A DNA stretch of 19,900 nucleotides from Alphaproteobacteria bacterium (GCA_023301785.1 JALZUF010000274.1:1-19900), one strand, 5' to 3'. Positions 7,775-16,744 are shown, numbered from the stretch's first letter. Made by a program: numbers and translations. Notes: generated by a model from the sequence alone, not told the origin.

Positions 7775-8950
7775 TTAGGCTACAGATAAAATAATATCAG
7801 CAGTTTGCTGAACCATTTTCTCTTTAGAGAAGTTATTAGTAACTTTGACTTTTGCTTTCTTATTAAGTTCATCAGCCCAACTAGGATTATCAACGTATTT
7901 TTGAATAGCCGTCGCTAGAGATTCTACATCAGCCATAGGCGTAAGCTGACCCGTGACATTATGCTCAATAATCTCTTTCGCACCGCCCGCATTTGTTGCA
8001 ATAACCGCAGCTCCAGCCATAGAAGCTTGAGCAATGACTTGGCCAAAAGGCTCTGGTAAAGTTGAACAATGCGCGACAATATCACAAGCACTCATAGCAT
8101 GAGGAACGTCATCAATATGTCCTGTAAAAGACACACGATTTTCAATGTCCAATGATTTTAATTGCTCCATGAGTTGCTTTTTAAAGTCTTCTTCTCCAAA
8201 CAGAGCATCACCAACAATAACCGCATTTACACCTTCTATACGTGCAATGGCCTCAAGAAAAATATTTTGGCCCTTCCATGAAGAGATTCTACCAAAAATT
8301 CCAACAAGTGGTTTGTTATCGGGACTATATTTTTTCTTAAACGATGAAATAATTTCTTGATCTTTTGAGGCCGCCTCAAACTTATCAATATCAATTCCAG
8401 GATATATCACATGAACATTTTTAGTATTGGCGCGCGCCAGTTTCCATGCCTCCAAACTAGCCTGAGAGTTAAGTACAACTCTGTTCGATGTCATATATGA
8501 AAGAGCTACTAGCAAGAAGATTAAAATTTTATTGAAATAATTAGGAGATAAAATATCATTCATAAACCAGATGATTGGTTTACGGTGAAACGGCTTTGCA
8601 ATAGAGGCAATTAAAAAAGCCTTTTGCGAAACAGGCACAATCACATCATGGTTTTTTGCTTCTTTAGCCAATTTTTTTATCATAGATAAGCTTGCAGGAA
8701 TTGTTTTCAATAGTGCTTTTAAGCCATCATTCTTCGTAAAATTTTCTAAACTTTTAGGCATTGGGATAATTTCAGAATTAATCTTTTTGTCTTTTAAAGC
8801 TTTCTCAAGCGCACCAGATTTAAAATGGACGACTTTAATATTTGAAAAATCTAATTTTTCGGCAATATCCATCATCTTAAACTCAGCGCCGCCTATGTTT
8901 CCAACATGAGTCAAAAATAATATCTTTTTGTCTTGGCTTGCCATCATCAT
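7775..8950 (-). CDS. glycosyltransferase family 4 (GT-B fold)
   Basis: A 391-residue retaining glycosyltransferase with the two-domain GT-B plan. The N-terminal domain opens with 'ILFLTHVGNIGGAEFKMM' (residues 10-27), the glycine-rich acceptor-side loop. The C-terminal nucleotide-sugar domain has 'VGIFGRISSWKGQNIFLEAI' (216-235) with the phosphate-contacting Arg221 and Lys226. It then has 'FTGHIDDVPHAMSACDIVAHCS' and the GT4 motif 'PEPFGQVIAQASMAGAAVIAT' (299-319). The EX7E motif is changed: Glu300 is present but the second Glu is Gln308. The segment at 139-154 is hydrophobic and may sit against the membrane. Start codons are three ATGs in a row; I take the first. The likely role is adding a sugar to a polysaccharide, lipid carrier or protein at the cytoplasmic membrane. 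It lies between two RTX genes, but the acceptor cannot be told from sequence. Confidence 0.9.
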   Translation of the reverse strand: MMMASQDKKILFLTHVGNIGGAEFKMMDIAEKLDFSNIKVVHFKSGALEKALKDKKINSEIIPMPKSLENFTKNDGLKALLKTIPASLSMIKKLAKEAKNHDVIVPVSQKAFLIASIAKPFHRKPIIWFMNDILSPNYFNKILIFLLVALSYMTSNRVVLNSQASLEAWKLARANTKNVHVIYPGIDIDKFEAASKDQEIISSFKKKYSPDNKPLVGIFGRISSWKGQNIFLEAIARIEGVNAVIVGDALFGEEDFKKQLMEQLKSLDIENRVSFTGHIDDVPHAMSACDIVAHCSTLPEPFGQVIAQASMAGAAVIATNAGGAKEIIEHNVTGQLTPMADVESLATAIQKYVDNPSWADELNKKAKVKVTNNFSKEKMVQQTADIILSVA

Positions 8951-9214
8951 AATCTTTCACAAAATATATTTAAATTATCCTAGAAATCCAACATCTCTAA
9001 TACAACCTTATTATCCCCACAGCAATACAATCATACTGCAGATTGAATGATAGAAACCTTATATGGTCCTATGATTGGGCTGAAAAAGCGACTTTAACAT
9101 CAATAAAATTTAAATACTTAAAATTTTATATATAATTATGGAAATTTAAACGCTTATTATGTTTAAATTGTATGCAGGGACATCACGGGTAACGGATGTT
9201 AGGGAATTTCGAGT
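8951..9214. promoter_or_regulatory. divergent promoter region between the glycosyltransferase and vWA-RTX genes
   Basis: This very AT-rich 264-bp gap separates genes that point away from each other. On the plus strand a perfect TATAAT lies at 9131-9136, with only a poor -35 upstream. Just downstream is an inverted repeat, AATTTAAAC (9143-9151) and GTTTAAATT (9161-9169), 9-bp arms around 9 bases, well placed to act as an operator. No gene is supported in this gap. Confidence 0.4.
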
Positions 9215-10903
9215 ATGGGTACTCAGCTTTTTTTAAATATAATGCCAGCAGATCAAACAATTGATCTGCTATCCTCCATTTCTTTAAACAACGATGAGAA
9301 TGGTTTTGCCTCTGCCGAAATAACGGCAAGCGAATATGATTACGATTCAAATTATGAGTTGAATGATATAGATCAACTTATCTCACCCTCTGTCTTATCA
9401 GCGCAAAACAACGTCGTTGTAAATGCGCCATCAGACGCCCCCTTTATTGTTATTGATCCGCCTGGGTTAATTGTTGGCCAAAACATAGGTGATGTCACTA
9501 GCTCTACCGAAAGTTATGCTGTCGGTCAGGGTAGCGGTACAATCATCGGTTTAAATAGTAGTGATTTACTTGTTGGTGATTACGGGGGTTCTACATTAGA
9601 AGGCCAAACTCAAAATTATAATATTGTCTTTATGTTGGATGTCAGTGGCTCTATGAGTGCGGCTTCCGTTACAGGCGAAAGCCGATTAGAGCTTATGGTT
9701 CGTTCAGTGAGTGAACTTTTAACCAGTTTTTCTAGCTTTGAAGGCGGAGAGATTAAAGTTCATATTTCAGCCTTTAGTACAGATAGCGGTAATAGCGGTA
9801 CTTTTACTATTACCGATACAGAGAGCTTTAATGATGCCATTGATTTATTGAATAACCTAACACATGGCGGTTATACAAATTATGAAGCTGGCCTTCAAAG
9901 TGCCGTTGATTGGTTACAAAATGGCGATGCCATTGAAAATGCAACCACTACCAGCTATTTCCTAAGTGATGGTTTTCCAAACTTTGCTATTAATGACGCA
10001 ATAGGTAACGCTGAATCAACATCAGGCACGTCCCTATCGGCAATCGATCATATTCTTGGCTTAGATGGTTCTAACGAGGTAGTACAGTTACAATCTTTGA
10101 GTGACGAAGTGATCGGTGTCGGCATTAGTATTGGCGATAGTATTTCAAATATTGAACTTATTGATTCAGACGGCAATGCGCTTAATGTTCCTGCAGATCA
10201 GTTATCTACAGTACTTCAAGAAACCAACCCTATAACCAAACTAGCCTCTGTTGGTGATGATGAAATTAACGGCAATGAAGGTAATGATATTATCTTTGGT
10301 GATGCCCTGAATACCGATGCTTTGGCCGCTATTCATGGCCTTAACACAGAACAAGGAGATGGATGGGAGGTCTTCGTGCAATTGGAAGCAGGGCAAGGCA
10401 CAAACCCCTACTGGAACAGAAGTAGCACTACTGCGTATATTCGTAACAATGCCGAAGAACTTGCTGTAGAGATAATAACAAATGATGGCTTAACACGTAT
10501 TGGCGGCAATGACATTTTAAACGGTGGCGCTGGAAATGATTTAATTTTTGGCCAAGAAGGTGATGACATCATCAATGGCGGTTATGGTACTGATATTTTG
10601 TATGGAGGGTCTGGTGCAGACGTCTTCATATTCGAAGCATTGCAAAACACTGACACCATTAAAGATTTTAACGCTTTAGAGGGCGACACTCTAAATCTAT
10701 CAGACTTACTAGTGACTTATAACCCCGCTCAAGATGCTATCAATGATTTTGTATTTTTGTTGGAAGAAAATGGCAATACGAGCGTCTTAGTTGATAGTTC
10801 TGGCAGTGATCCAGTTACGGGGGCTATAGAAGTTGTTATTCTTGAAGGTGTTACAGGTATTGATTTAAACGAACTTGTTAATAATGATTCTTTAATTATC
10901 TAA
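9215..10903 (+). CDS. von Willebrand factor A domain protein with RTX repeats, type I secretion substrate
   Basis: A 562-residue protein with no Sec signal peptide. After an acidic N-terminal stretch there is an isolated RTX-like segment (about 108-124), then a vWA domain (about 134-310). Its MIDAS metal site is complete: DVSGS (Asp142, Ser144, Ser146), Thr221 in 'GGYTNYEAG' and Asp252 in 'FLSDGFPN'. RTX repeats follow at about 345-364 and 428-466, split by a unique insert (365-427). The end is a VC_A0849-type T1SS target ('GGSGADVFIFEAL', 'IKDFNALEGDTLNLSDLL', then 'VVILEGVTGIDLNELVNNDSLII'), closely similar to the neighbouring RTX protein. This vWA-RTX-signal order is the usual C-terminus of giant LapA-like adhesins, here a separate short protein. 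The start is the ATG at 9215, with AGGGA 10 bases upstream. The likely role is a secreted, metal-dependent adhesion or binding protein. Confidence 0.92.
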   Translation: MGTQLFLNIMPADQTIDLLSSISLNNDENGFASAEITASEYDYDSNYELNDIDQLISPSVLSAQNNVVVNAPSDAPFIVIDPPGLIVGQNIGDVTSSTESYAVGQGSGTIIGLNSSDLLVGDYGGSTLEGQTQNYNIVFMLDVSGSMSAASVTGESRLELMVRSVSELLTSFSSFEGGEIKVHISAFSTDSGNSGTFTITDTESFNDAIDLLNNLTHGGYTNYEAGLQSAVDWLQNGDAIENATTTSYFLSDGFPNFAINDAIGNAESTSGTSLSAIDHILGLDGSNEVVQLQSLSDEVIGVGISIGDSISNIELIDSDGNALNVPADQLSTVLQETNPITKLASVGDDEINGNEGNDIIFGDALNTDALAAIHGLNTEQGDGWEVFVQLEAGQGTNPYWNRSSTTAYIRNNAEELAVEIITNDGLTRIGGNDILNGGAGNDLIFGQEGDDIINGGYGTDILYGGSGADVFIFEALQNTDTIKDFNALEGDTLNLSDLLVTYNPAQDAINDFVFLLEENGNTSVLVDSSGSDPVTGAIEVVILEGVTGIDLNELVNNDSLII

Positions 10904-11934
10904 AACTTGAAAGTAGCACGAACTGTACCGCTAAAAATATCTGCATCTTCATAAGAAAAATCAGAAATATTTGAACCATCACGTACTTTCAAAACAGGGA
11001 TATTGCCCAGCCTCTTATAATTACCTTGAATAGTGAAAATAGCAGGACTGTTGAAATCAATATCCACTCCCGCTTTTAATCCATAGCTATGTGTATTCCG
11101 ATCACTTTCAGTCTTAGCCACTTGGTCAGCAATTCCGGTAAAACTTAAACTATCTGTGCCTTCACCATTATTAAAATCATAAGCATATTTGGCACCGCCA
11201 AAAACATCAAAAATAGAGTTAATTTTGTAAGACATATCCAATCCGATTGTAGAGCTTATGGTACGGACATCGGTTTTGGTGTTATAGGAAAAGCTTCTAA
11301 TAAAAAACGGAATATTTCCAGCAAATGAATTATCGGTTATAGTTCTTCCATACTCAAGGCCAGCCGAAGGCGTTAATATAATAGCCGAGTTAGGCATCTT
11401 TAACACTGACTCAACACCCAATTTAAATTTATAATAATCAAATTCAGCATCATAACGAGCACCCGTGATTTGATTGTTTGCTCCTGGCAGAAGAAAGCCA
11501 GCGCCTGCTGGACCTACGCCAACACCAGGTATAAGAAGATTGTTTCCCATCGGGTCCAATGTACCAAAATTTTTATTTTGATCTGCGCGTCCTTGTTCAA
11601 CGCCACCAGTAATTTTCAAACCAATAAAGTTTCGGAATAATAAATTAGAAATATTGTTTTTATGAACTTGATAACCAAAGTTAATTCCCGCGGAATTAAA
11701 ATTAAGATTATCACCAACTTCAACAAAATTAAAAACATTAGGCCCTGCACCAATCTGAGTTCCCAAATAAGATGATTTTTCTGGCTGGAAAGAACCAATT
11801 TCAGCACCAAGTGAAAGTTCAAAGTTCTTGTATTTATTTTTAATTGGATCAGCATAAACACAAGAAATATTTACTGCAGCATTCATAAGGAAGCTGATAA
11901 TAACCAGAAGAACAACAGGCCGTAATTTTCCCAT
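10900..11934 (-). CDS. outer-membrane beta-barrel protein of unknown family
   Basis: A 344-residue protein predicted to span the outer membrane. I chose the ATG at 11934 because it starts directly at a signal peptide ('MGKLRPVVLLVIISFLMNAA...SCVYA-DP'). The frame extends 21 codons to a GTG, but those residues would precede the signal peptide. The mature part shows alternating hydrophobic and polar strands with aromatic girdles. It ends 'FSGTVRATFKF', with the terminal Phe recognised by the BAM complex. A Gly/Pro-rich loop ('GVGVGPAGAGFLLPGANN') lies in the middle. No family motif lets me name its substrate; a porin-like channel or an adhesin-type barrel is possible. It converges on the vWA-RTX gene, and the two stop codons overlap by 3 bases. 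No terminator fits between them. Confidence 0.78.
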   Translation of the reverse strand: MGKLRPVVLLVIISFLMNAAVNISCVYADPIKNKYKNFELSLGAEIGSFQPEKSSYLGTQIGAGPNVFNFVEVGDNLNFNSAGINFGYQVHKNNISNLLFRNFIGLKITGGVEQGRADQNKNFGTLDPMGNNLLIPGVGVGPAGAGFLLPGANNQITGARYDAEFDYYKFKLGVESVLKMPNSAIILTPSAGLEYGRTITDNSFAGNIPFFIRSFSYNTKTDVRTISSTIGLDMSYKINSIFDVFGGAKYAYDFNNGEGTDSLSFTGIADQVAKTESDRNTHSYGLKAGVDIDFNSPAIFTIQGNYKRLGNIPVLKVRDGSNISDFSYEDADIFSGTVRATFKF

Positions 11935-12156
11935 ATTTTTTAAATTCCATTTATTTGAATCTTTAATATATATAGGAAATTTAAGGGTAACTGTCACGTT
12001 AACTCGTTAAATTTGATTATTTAGTGTGAAATTCATGATATAAAGGCCGAAAAATTTGAAACCTCAGCCAAAGAGTTTGTTGAATATGGGCTCAGAAAAA
12101 GGTGCTTGTTGAAACCCGAACATAAGCTGCTGAATCAAAATGTTCTTCTAATGTAA

Positions 12157-12191
12157 TGGCAGTGCTTACAATCAAACGCTAACTTTTCTCT
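12157..12191 (+). repeat. 35-bp imperfect direct repeat, copy 1 (downstream of the efflux operon)
   Basis: This copy matches 18530-18564 in the same orientation at 29 of 35 positions without gaps, including an exact 15-base core CGCTAACTTTTCTCT (12177-12191). The two copies bracket the tetR-adaptor-RND-OMF operon. In one frame both copies read as a similar short peptide ending in a stop (here WQCLQSNANFSLLKVS). This may mean both are remnants of the same coding sequence. Confidence 0.55.
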
Positions 12192-12204
12192 GTTAAAAGT
12201 TAGC
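12178..12204 (-). terminator. hairpin downstream of the efflux operon, possible terminator
   Basis: A perfect 10-bp stem, GCTAACTTTT (12178-12187) and AAAAGTTAGC (12195-12204), surrounds a 7-base loop. It begins 12 bases past the stop codon of the last efflux gene on the minus strand. The tail read on the minus strand (CGTTTGATTG) has only a short T run, so it is a weak intrinsic terminator at best. Its left arm is shared with the direct repeat at 12157-12191. Confidence 0.5.
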
Positions 12205-12215
12205 TAATAGAGAAT

Positions 12216-13577
12216 TTAGTAAACACCCATTGCTTTATACAATCTAATGATAGCATTAGCCTGCACTTGTTCTGACAAGACTTTAGCTAAATCCGTTTCG
12301 TTCAGTGTTCTTTGTGCATCTAATAAATCAATAAATGATATTTCACCCTCAGTATATAATTGCTGTGATAATTTCAATGCTTTCTCTGCATTATCATATG
12401 CCTTTTGAATGGAGACACCTTGCTTATTCAAAAGGCTTATATCAACTAATGCTTTTTCAACCTCAACCACAGCATTTAAAACCTTTTTACGATAGCCTTC
12501 AAACGCCTGCTTTTCACGCTCTCGTGACGCATCAATTTCACCTTCAATACGTCCAAAATTTAGTAACGACAGAGCTGTACCTGCTGCTAAAGTCCAAACA
12601 TTGGTAGAATTTACTAACGCGTTCTCTGCAATCCCATAAAACCCTGATAAAGAAAATGTAGGCATAACAGATGCTGCGGCAGCCCTACTCAACGATGTTG
12701 CTTCTTCTAATCTAGCAATCGCCGCCCGAATATCTGGGCGATTATTCAATACAGATGCCTGTGCCATTAAAATAGGCTCAAGTTTTAATAAGGTGATATC
12801 CATTTCACCTTCAATAACTGGCAAAATATCAGCTGGTAACGCACCCGTTAGAGCGGTAAGTTGAAAACGCGCATTATCCGCGTTACGCTTAAACTCTGGA
12901 ATTAAAGCCTCAGTCGTATTAACCAATGCTTCTGACCTTTCAACATCTAATAAAGGTATTTCACCAACGTCATATTGTTGACGAATAAGAGTTAACGTTT
13001 CTTTTTGAATACTTAAATTTTTATTGGCAATTGTTACTTGTTTTTGCGCTGCGCGAAAGTTTGTATACACGCGCGCAACCTCAGAAATTAATGTTAAGCT
13101 TGTGTCATGATATTGCGCCTCTAATTCGTTTATTTTAGCGTTCGCTGCATCAACACGATTTCGATTAACGCCAAAAATATCAACTTCAAACGATGCGTCA
13201 AACCCTGCCTCATAATAATTATCTGCCATTTCCCCATTATCTTGCCAGCCACCATCCGCACGCAATCCTATTTCAGGAAATAATGATGATCGCGTTATTT
13301 GACGAATAGAGCGAGCCTCTATAATACGCGATTTTGCAATATTACGGTCTGGGCTTCCCTCTAATGTCATTTCAATGAGCTTATTTAAAGCCACATCATT
13401 GAAATCAAGCCACCAGTTTTTCAATTTTGAAGCCTCTACTTCCTCTACCAAATTCATTTGGTCGTTTGAAACCCATGATTGGTTATCTACTAGAACTGGA
13501 AACTTTAGGCCTGATGTTACACATGCTGATAACACTAGAACAGAACTACTAATAAGACATAGATTTTTAATTTTCAT
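12216..13577 (-). CDS. RND efflux outer-membrane factor, NodT/OprM family lipoprotein
   Basis: A 453-residue TolC-like outer-membrane channel. The N-terminus has a lipoprotein signal with lipobox LSAC, the lipidated Cys being residue 19. The body shows the duplicated outer-membrane efflux protein layout: a 'NWWLDFNDVALNKLIEMTLEGSPD' entry, then two long helical hairpins. Examples are 'AKINELEAQYHDTSLTLISEVARVYTNFRAAQKQ' and the equivalent second-half helices 'LDASREREKQAFEGYRKKVLNAV'-like at about 350-375. The closing segment 'LYTEGEISFIDLLDAQRTLNETDLA' is typical of the NodT subgroup. It would dock onto the adaptor and pump encoded upstream and form the exit duct. Its ATG overlaps the pump stop by 4 bases (ATGA), and AGGA lies 10 bases upstream, showing translational coupling. 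It is the last gene of the operon. It should not be assumed to serve the RTX proteins, which need a T1SS TolC. Confidence 0.94.
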   Translation of the reverse strand: MKIKNLCLISSSVLVLSACVTSGLKFPVLVDNQSWVSNDQMNLVEEVEASKLKNWWLDFNDVALNKLIEMTLEGSPDRNIAKSRIIEARSIRQITRSSLFPEIGLRADGGWQDNGEMADNYYEAGFDASFEVDIFGVNRNRVDAANAKINELEAQYHDTSLTLISEVARVYTNFRAAQKQVTIANKNLSIQKETLTLIRQQYDVGEIPLLDVERSEALVNTTEALIPEFKRNADNARFQLTALTGALPADILPVIEGEMDITLLKLEPILMAQASVLNNRPDIRAAIARLEEATSLSRAAAASVMPTFSLSGFYGIAENALVNSTNVWTLAAGTALSLLNFGRIEGEIDASREREKQAFEGYRKKVLNAVVEVEKALVDISLLNKQGVSIQKAYDNAEKALKLSQQLYTEGEISFIDLLDAQRTLNETDLAKVLSEQVQANAIIRLYKAMGVY

Positions 13578-16500
13578 GAGATGGTATCCTGTTTTACAGT
13601 TTTATGAACATGTCTCATTTCTATTTTTCGGAAGAGAACATAAAATACAGGAGTGAATATAAGGCCAAATATTGTTACGCCTATCATTCCACTAAACACC
13701 GCCACACCAATCGCTTGACGCATTTCTGCGCCAGCGCCCGATGCTAAAACCAATGGTAAAACGCCCATAATAAAAGCAATTGATGTCATCAAAATTGGGC
13801 GAAGACGAAGATATGCGGCCTCTATAGCTGCCTCCACAATTGTTCGCCCTTTATCTTCTAATTCCCGTGCAAATTCCACAATTAAAATTGCGTTCTTGCA
13901 AGCCAACCCCGCCAAAACAAATAGTGCAATTTGGGTGAAAATATTATTATCGCTCCCATAAGTATAAATGCCGATAATGGCTGATAATATTGCCATCGGC
14001 ACAATCATGATAACGGTTAAAGGTAAAACCAAACTTTCATATTGTGCGGCTAAAACCAAAAACACCAATAACAAACATAAAGGGAAGACATACAGCGCCG
14101 TATTACCCGCAATGACTTGTTGATAGGTCAACCCAGTCCATTCATACCCAACACCGCGGGGTAAGTTATCATCTAATATTTTTTCAATGGCAGCCTTTGC
14201 TTGCCCTGATGAAAACCCTTCAGCAGCGCTACCATTAATATCCGCAGAACGGAATCCATTATAACGCATAGCCGTTTCTGGCCCAAAGGTCTCACTCACC
14301 TTAACAACGGATGACAACGGCACCATCTCACCACGGGCAGTTCTAGTTTCCAGTGTGTTTATATCATTGGCACTTGATCTAAATTTTTTATCAGCCTGCG
14401 CAATAACTTGATAGGTTCGACCAAATAAATTAAAATCATTAATATAGCGAGATCCTAAATAAACCTGCATCGTATTGAATATTTCATCAATCGGAATACC
14501 TAATTTTTGTGCTTTTGTTCGATCAACATCTGCAAATAATTGCGGGAAATTAATTTCGTAGTTTGTAAAAACACTATACGGATTTAATGCTTTATCACCA
14601 CGCGCTATATTCACAATATTTTGAACAGTTTCGTTGAACTGTAAATCACCAGTGTTGGAGCGGTCTTGTAACTGAAGCGCAAATCCACCCGTATTACCCA
14701 TGCCGCGGACAGGCGGTGGCATTACAACGACAATAAAGGCCTCTGATATGGCACCAAATTTTTGCTGTAAATTATTTTTAATATCCTCGCCGCTCAAGCC
14801 TTTTCTTTTGTCGAAGTCACCAAGACGAATAAATGTAATGCCTGCTGCGGGAGAATTCACAAAACCATTAATGGATAGCCCAGGAAACTGAACAGCGCCT
14901 GACACGCCCGCTTCCTCAAGCGCGATATCTCCCATTTTTCGCATAACGTCTTCTGACCTTTCTAATGTTGCGCCGGGTGGTAATGCCGCAAAAGCAACCA
15001 AATAACCTTTATCTTGTGAAGGCACAAATCCACTAGGAACTTTTCCAAAACCATAGGCCGTAAAACCGATTAGAATTCCAAATATAATCATCATGATGAA
15101 TTTACGGCGGGCAAATACGCCAACAGATTTAGCGTATCCATTCTGACCCTTTTCAAAACTCTTATTAAATATTTTAAAAAACCACCCGAAAAGAAAATTA
15201 ATAACGCGTGTTAACCAATCATTGCCTTCACCTTTTGGCTTTAACAATAATGCAGCCAACGCAGGTGATAATGTCAGTGAATTAAATGTAGAAATGAAGG
15301 TAGCAATGGCAATTGTAATGGCAAATTGTTTATAAAACATTCCCGTTAAACCGCTTATAAATGAAATGGGAATAAAGACAGCGGCCAAAACTAAAGATGT
15401 TGCAATAATAGGCCCGGTAACCTCTTTCATGGCTTGAATAGTGGCATCTTTTGGCGACTTTCCATCTTCGATATTCCGCTCAACATTTTCAACAACAACA
15501 ATGGCGTCATCGACGACAATTCCAATCGCCAAGATCAATCCAAACAATGTTAAAACGTTAATTGAGAACCCCAATAACAACATAAAGGCAAAGGTTCCAA
15601 TAATAGACACAGGAACAGCCAAAAGCGGAATAATAGAGGCGCGCCAGCTCTGAAGAAAAACAATAACAACCAAAACAACCAGCGCTACAGCCTCTAGCAA
15701 TGTTTTGATCACAGCTTTGATAGAATCACTGACAAATACCGTTGGGTCATAAACGATTGAGTAATCGACACCATCAGGCATGTATTCTTTGAGTTCGGCC
15801 ATTTTAGCGCGCACGTTTTTTGAAATATTGAGTGCATTTGAACCAGGAGAGGCAAACACAGGAATAGCCACAGCCTGCTGATTGTTTAATAAAGACCGAA
15901 GAGCATAACTTTGTGAATCTAACTCAATATCCGCTATATCTGATAAACGCGTAATAATGCCGTTATTATCACGCTTAATAATAATATCTTCAAACTCTTC
16001 GATTGTTTTTAAACGCCCTTGGACATTAATAGGCATTTGAATTTGTACATTTTCATCATATGGCGGCCCACCAATAAGACCTGCCGCAACCTGAAGGTTT
16101 TGACTTTGAATAGCGCTTATAATATCGCTGGATGTTAGATTTCTTTCAGCGGCTTTATTGGGGTTAAGCCAAATTCGCATAGCATAATCCCCTGATCCAA
16201 ATAAACGAACTTGGCCTATACCCTTAATTTTAGCCAATTGATCTTTAACATTAATCGTCGCGTAATTACGAAGATATAACATGTCATATGAGTTATCAGG
16301 AGATCGTAAATGCACCACCATGGTCAGATCGGGTGAGCTTTTTACTACTGTTACACCTAAGGCTCTTGTCACATCAGGTAATCTTGGAAGCGCCTGTGAA
16401 ACACGATTTTGAACCATTTGCTGCGCCAAGTCCGCATCAGTTCCAATGGCAAAAGTTACAGTCAAGCTTAATCTGCCATCGCTTGTTGCCTTTGAATCCA

Positions 16501-16738
16501 TATAAATCATGTTTTCAACACCATTAATTTGTTCTTCTAACGGCATTGCAACTGTTTCCGCGATGACGGAGGGGTTTGCCCCTGGGAAGTTAGCCGTTAT
16601 TTGTATAGATGGTGGTGAAACTTCAGGATATTCTGTAATTGGTAAATTAAAAACAGACACTAATCCTGAGATCAAAATCAAAATTGAAAGAACACTTGCA
16701 AAAATTGGGCGTTCAATAAAAAAACCAGAAATATTCAT
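13574..16738 (-). CDS. RND multidrug efflux permease, HAE1 family, MexF/OqxB-like
   Basis: A 1054-residue inner-membrane pump of full family length, intact from the 'MNISGFFIERPIFASVLSIL' first membrane helix to the C-terminal tail. Hallmarks include 'NFPGANPSVIAETVAMPLEEQINGVENMIYM', the proton-relay aspartates Asp410 and Asp411 in helix 4 ('GIVVDDAIVVVENVER'), and the relay lysine in 'GLACKNAILIVEFARELEDKG' of helix 10. The periplasmic porter and docking loops lie between helices 1-2 and 7-8. The sequence around 'SPDLTMVVHLRSPDNSYDMLYLRNYA' follows MexF and OqxB closely, more than AcrB. Such pumps swap protons for drugs, dyes or metabolites; the substrate here is not predictable. Six bases separate it from the adaptor gene and it overlaps the outer-membrane factor gene by 4 bases. 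Confidence 0.97.
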   Translation of the reverse strand: MNISGFFIERPIFASVLSILILISGLVSVFNLPITEYPEVSPPSIQITANFPGANPSVIAETVAMPLEEQINGVENMIYMDSKATSDGRLSLTVTFAIGTDADLAQQMVQNRVSQALPRLPDVTRALGVTVVKSSPDLTMVVHLRSPDNSYDMLYLRNYATINVKDQLAKIKGIGQVRLFGSGDYAMRIWLNPNKAAERNLTSSDIISAIQSQNLQVAAGLIGGPPYDENVQIQMPINVQGRLKTIEEFEDIIIKRDNNGIITRLSDIADIELDSQSYALRSLLNNQQAVAIPVFASPGSNALNISKNVRAKMAELKEYMPDGVDYSIVYDPTVFVSDSIKAVIKTLLEAVALVVLVVIVFLQSWRASIIPLLAVPVSIIGTFAFMLLLGFSINVLTLFGLILAIGIVVDDAIVVVENVERNIEDGKSPKDATIQAMKEVTGPIIATSLVLAAVFIPISFISGLTGMFYKQFAITIAIATFISTFNSLTLSPALAALLLKPKGEGNDWLTRVINFLFGWFFKIFNKSFEKGQNGYAKSVGVFARRKFIMMIIFGILIGFTAYGFGKVPSGFVPSQDKGYLVAFAALPPGATLERSEDVMRKMGDIALEEAGVSGAVQFPGLSINGFVNSPAAGITFIRLGDFDKRKGLSGEDIKNNLQQKFGAISEAFIVVVMPPPVRGMGNTGGFALQLQDRSNTGDLQFNETVQNIVNIARGDKALNPYSVFTNYEINFPQLFADVDRTKAQKLGIPIDEIFNTMQVYLGSRYINDFNLFGRTYQVIAQADKKFRSSANDINTLETRTARGEMVPLSSVVKVSETFGPETAMRYNGFRSADINGSAAEGFSSGQAKAAIEKILDDNLPRGVGYEWTGLTYQQVIAGNTALYVFPLCLLLVFLVLAAQYESLVLPLTVIMIVPMAILSAIIGIYTYGSDNNIFTQIALFVLAGLACKNAILIVEFARELEDKGRTIVEAAIEAAYLRLRPILMTSIAFIMGVLPLVLASGAGAEMRQAIGVAVFSGMIGVTIFGLIFTPVFYVLFRKIEMRHVHKTVKQDTIS

Positions 16739-16744
16739 GATATT

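Larger units (their letters stand above)
11935..12215. other. intergenic region between the efflux operon end and the beta-barrel gene
   Basis: This 281-bp region must hold the 3' end of the efflux operon transcript and the promoter of the beta-barrel gene, both on the minus strand. It contains one copy of a 35-bp direct repeat (12157-12191) and an overlapping perfect hairpin (12178-12204). On the plus strand there is a 40-codon open frame without a start codon (12029-12148), which may be chance or a gene remnant. No gene is supported. Confidence 0.45.

Noticed and set aside
11935..11997. GTG start extending the beta-barrel protein by 21 residues
   Set aside because: The signal peptide begins at the internal ATG at 11934; the extra residues are polar and would precede it.
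12216..13577. Outer-membrane factor as the T1SS duct for the RTX proteins
   Set aside because: It is a NodT-type lipoprotein translationally coupled to an RND pump; nothing ties it to type I secretion.
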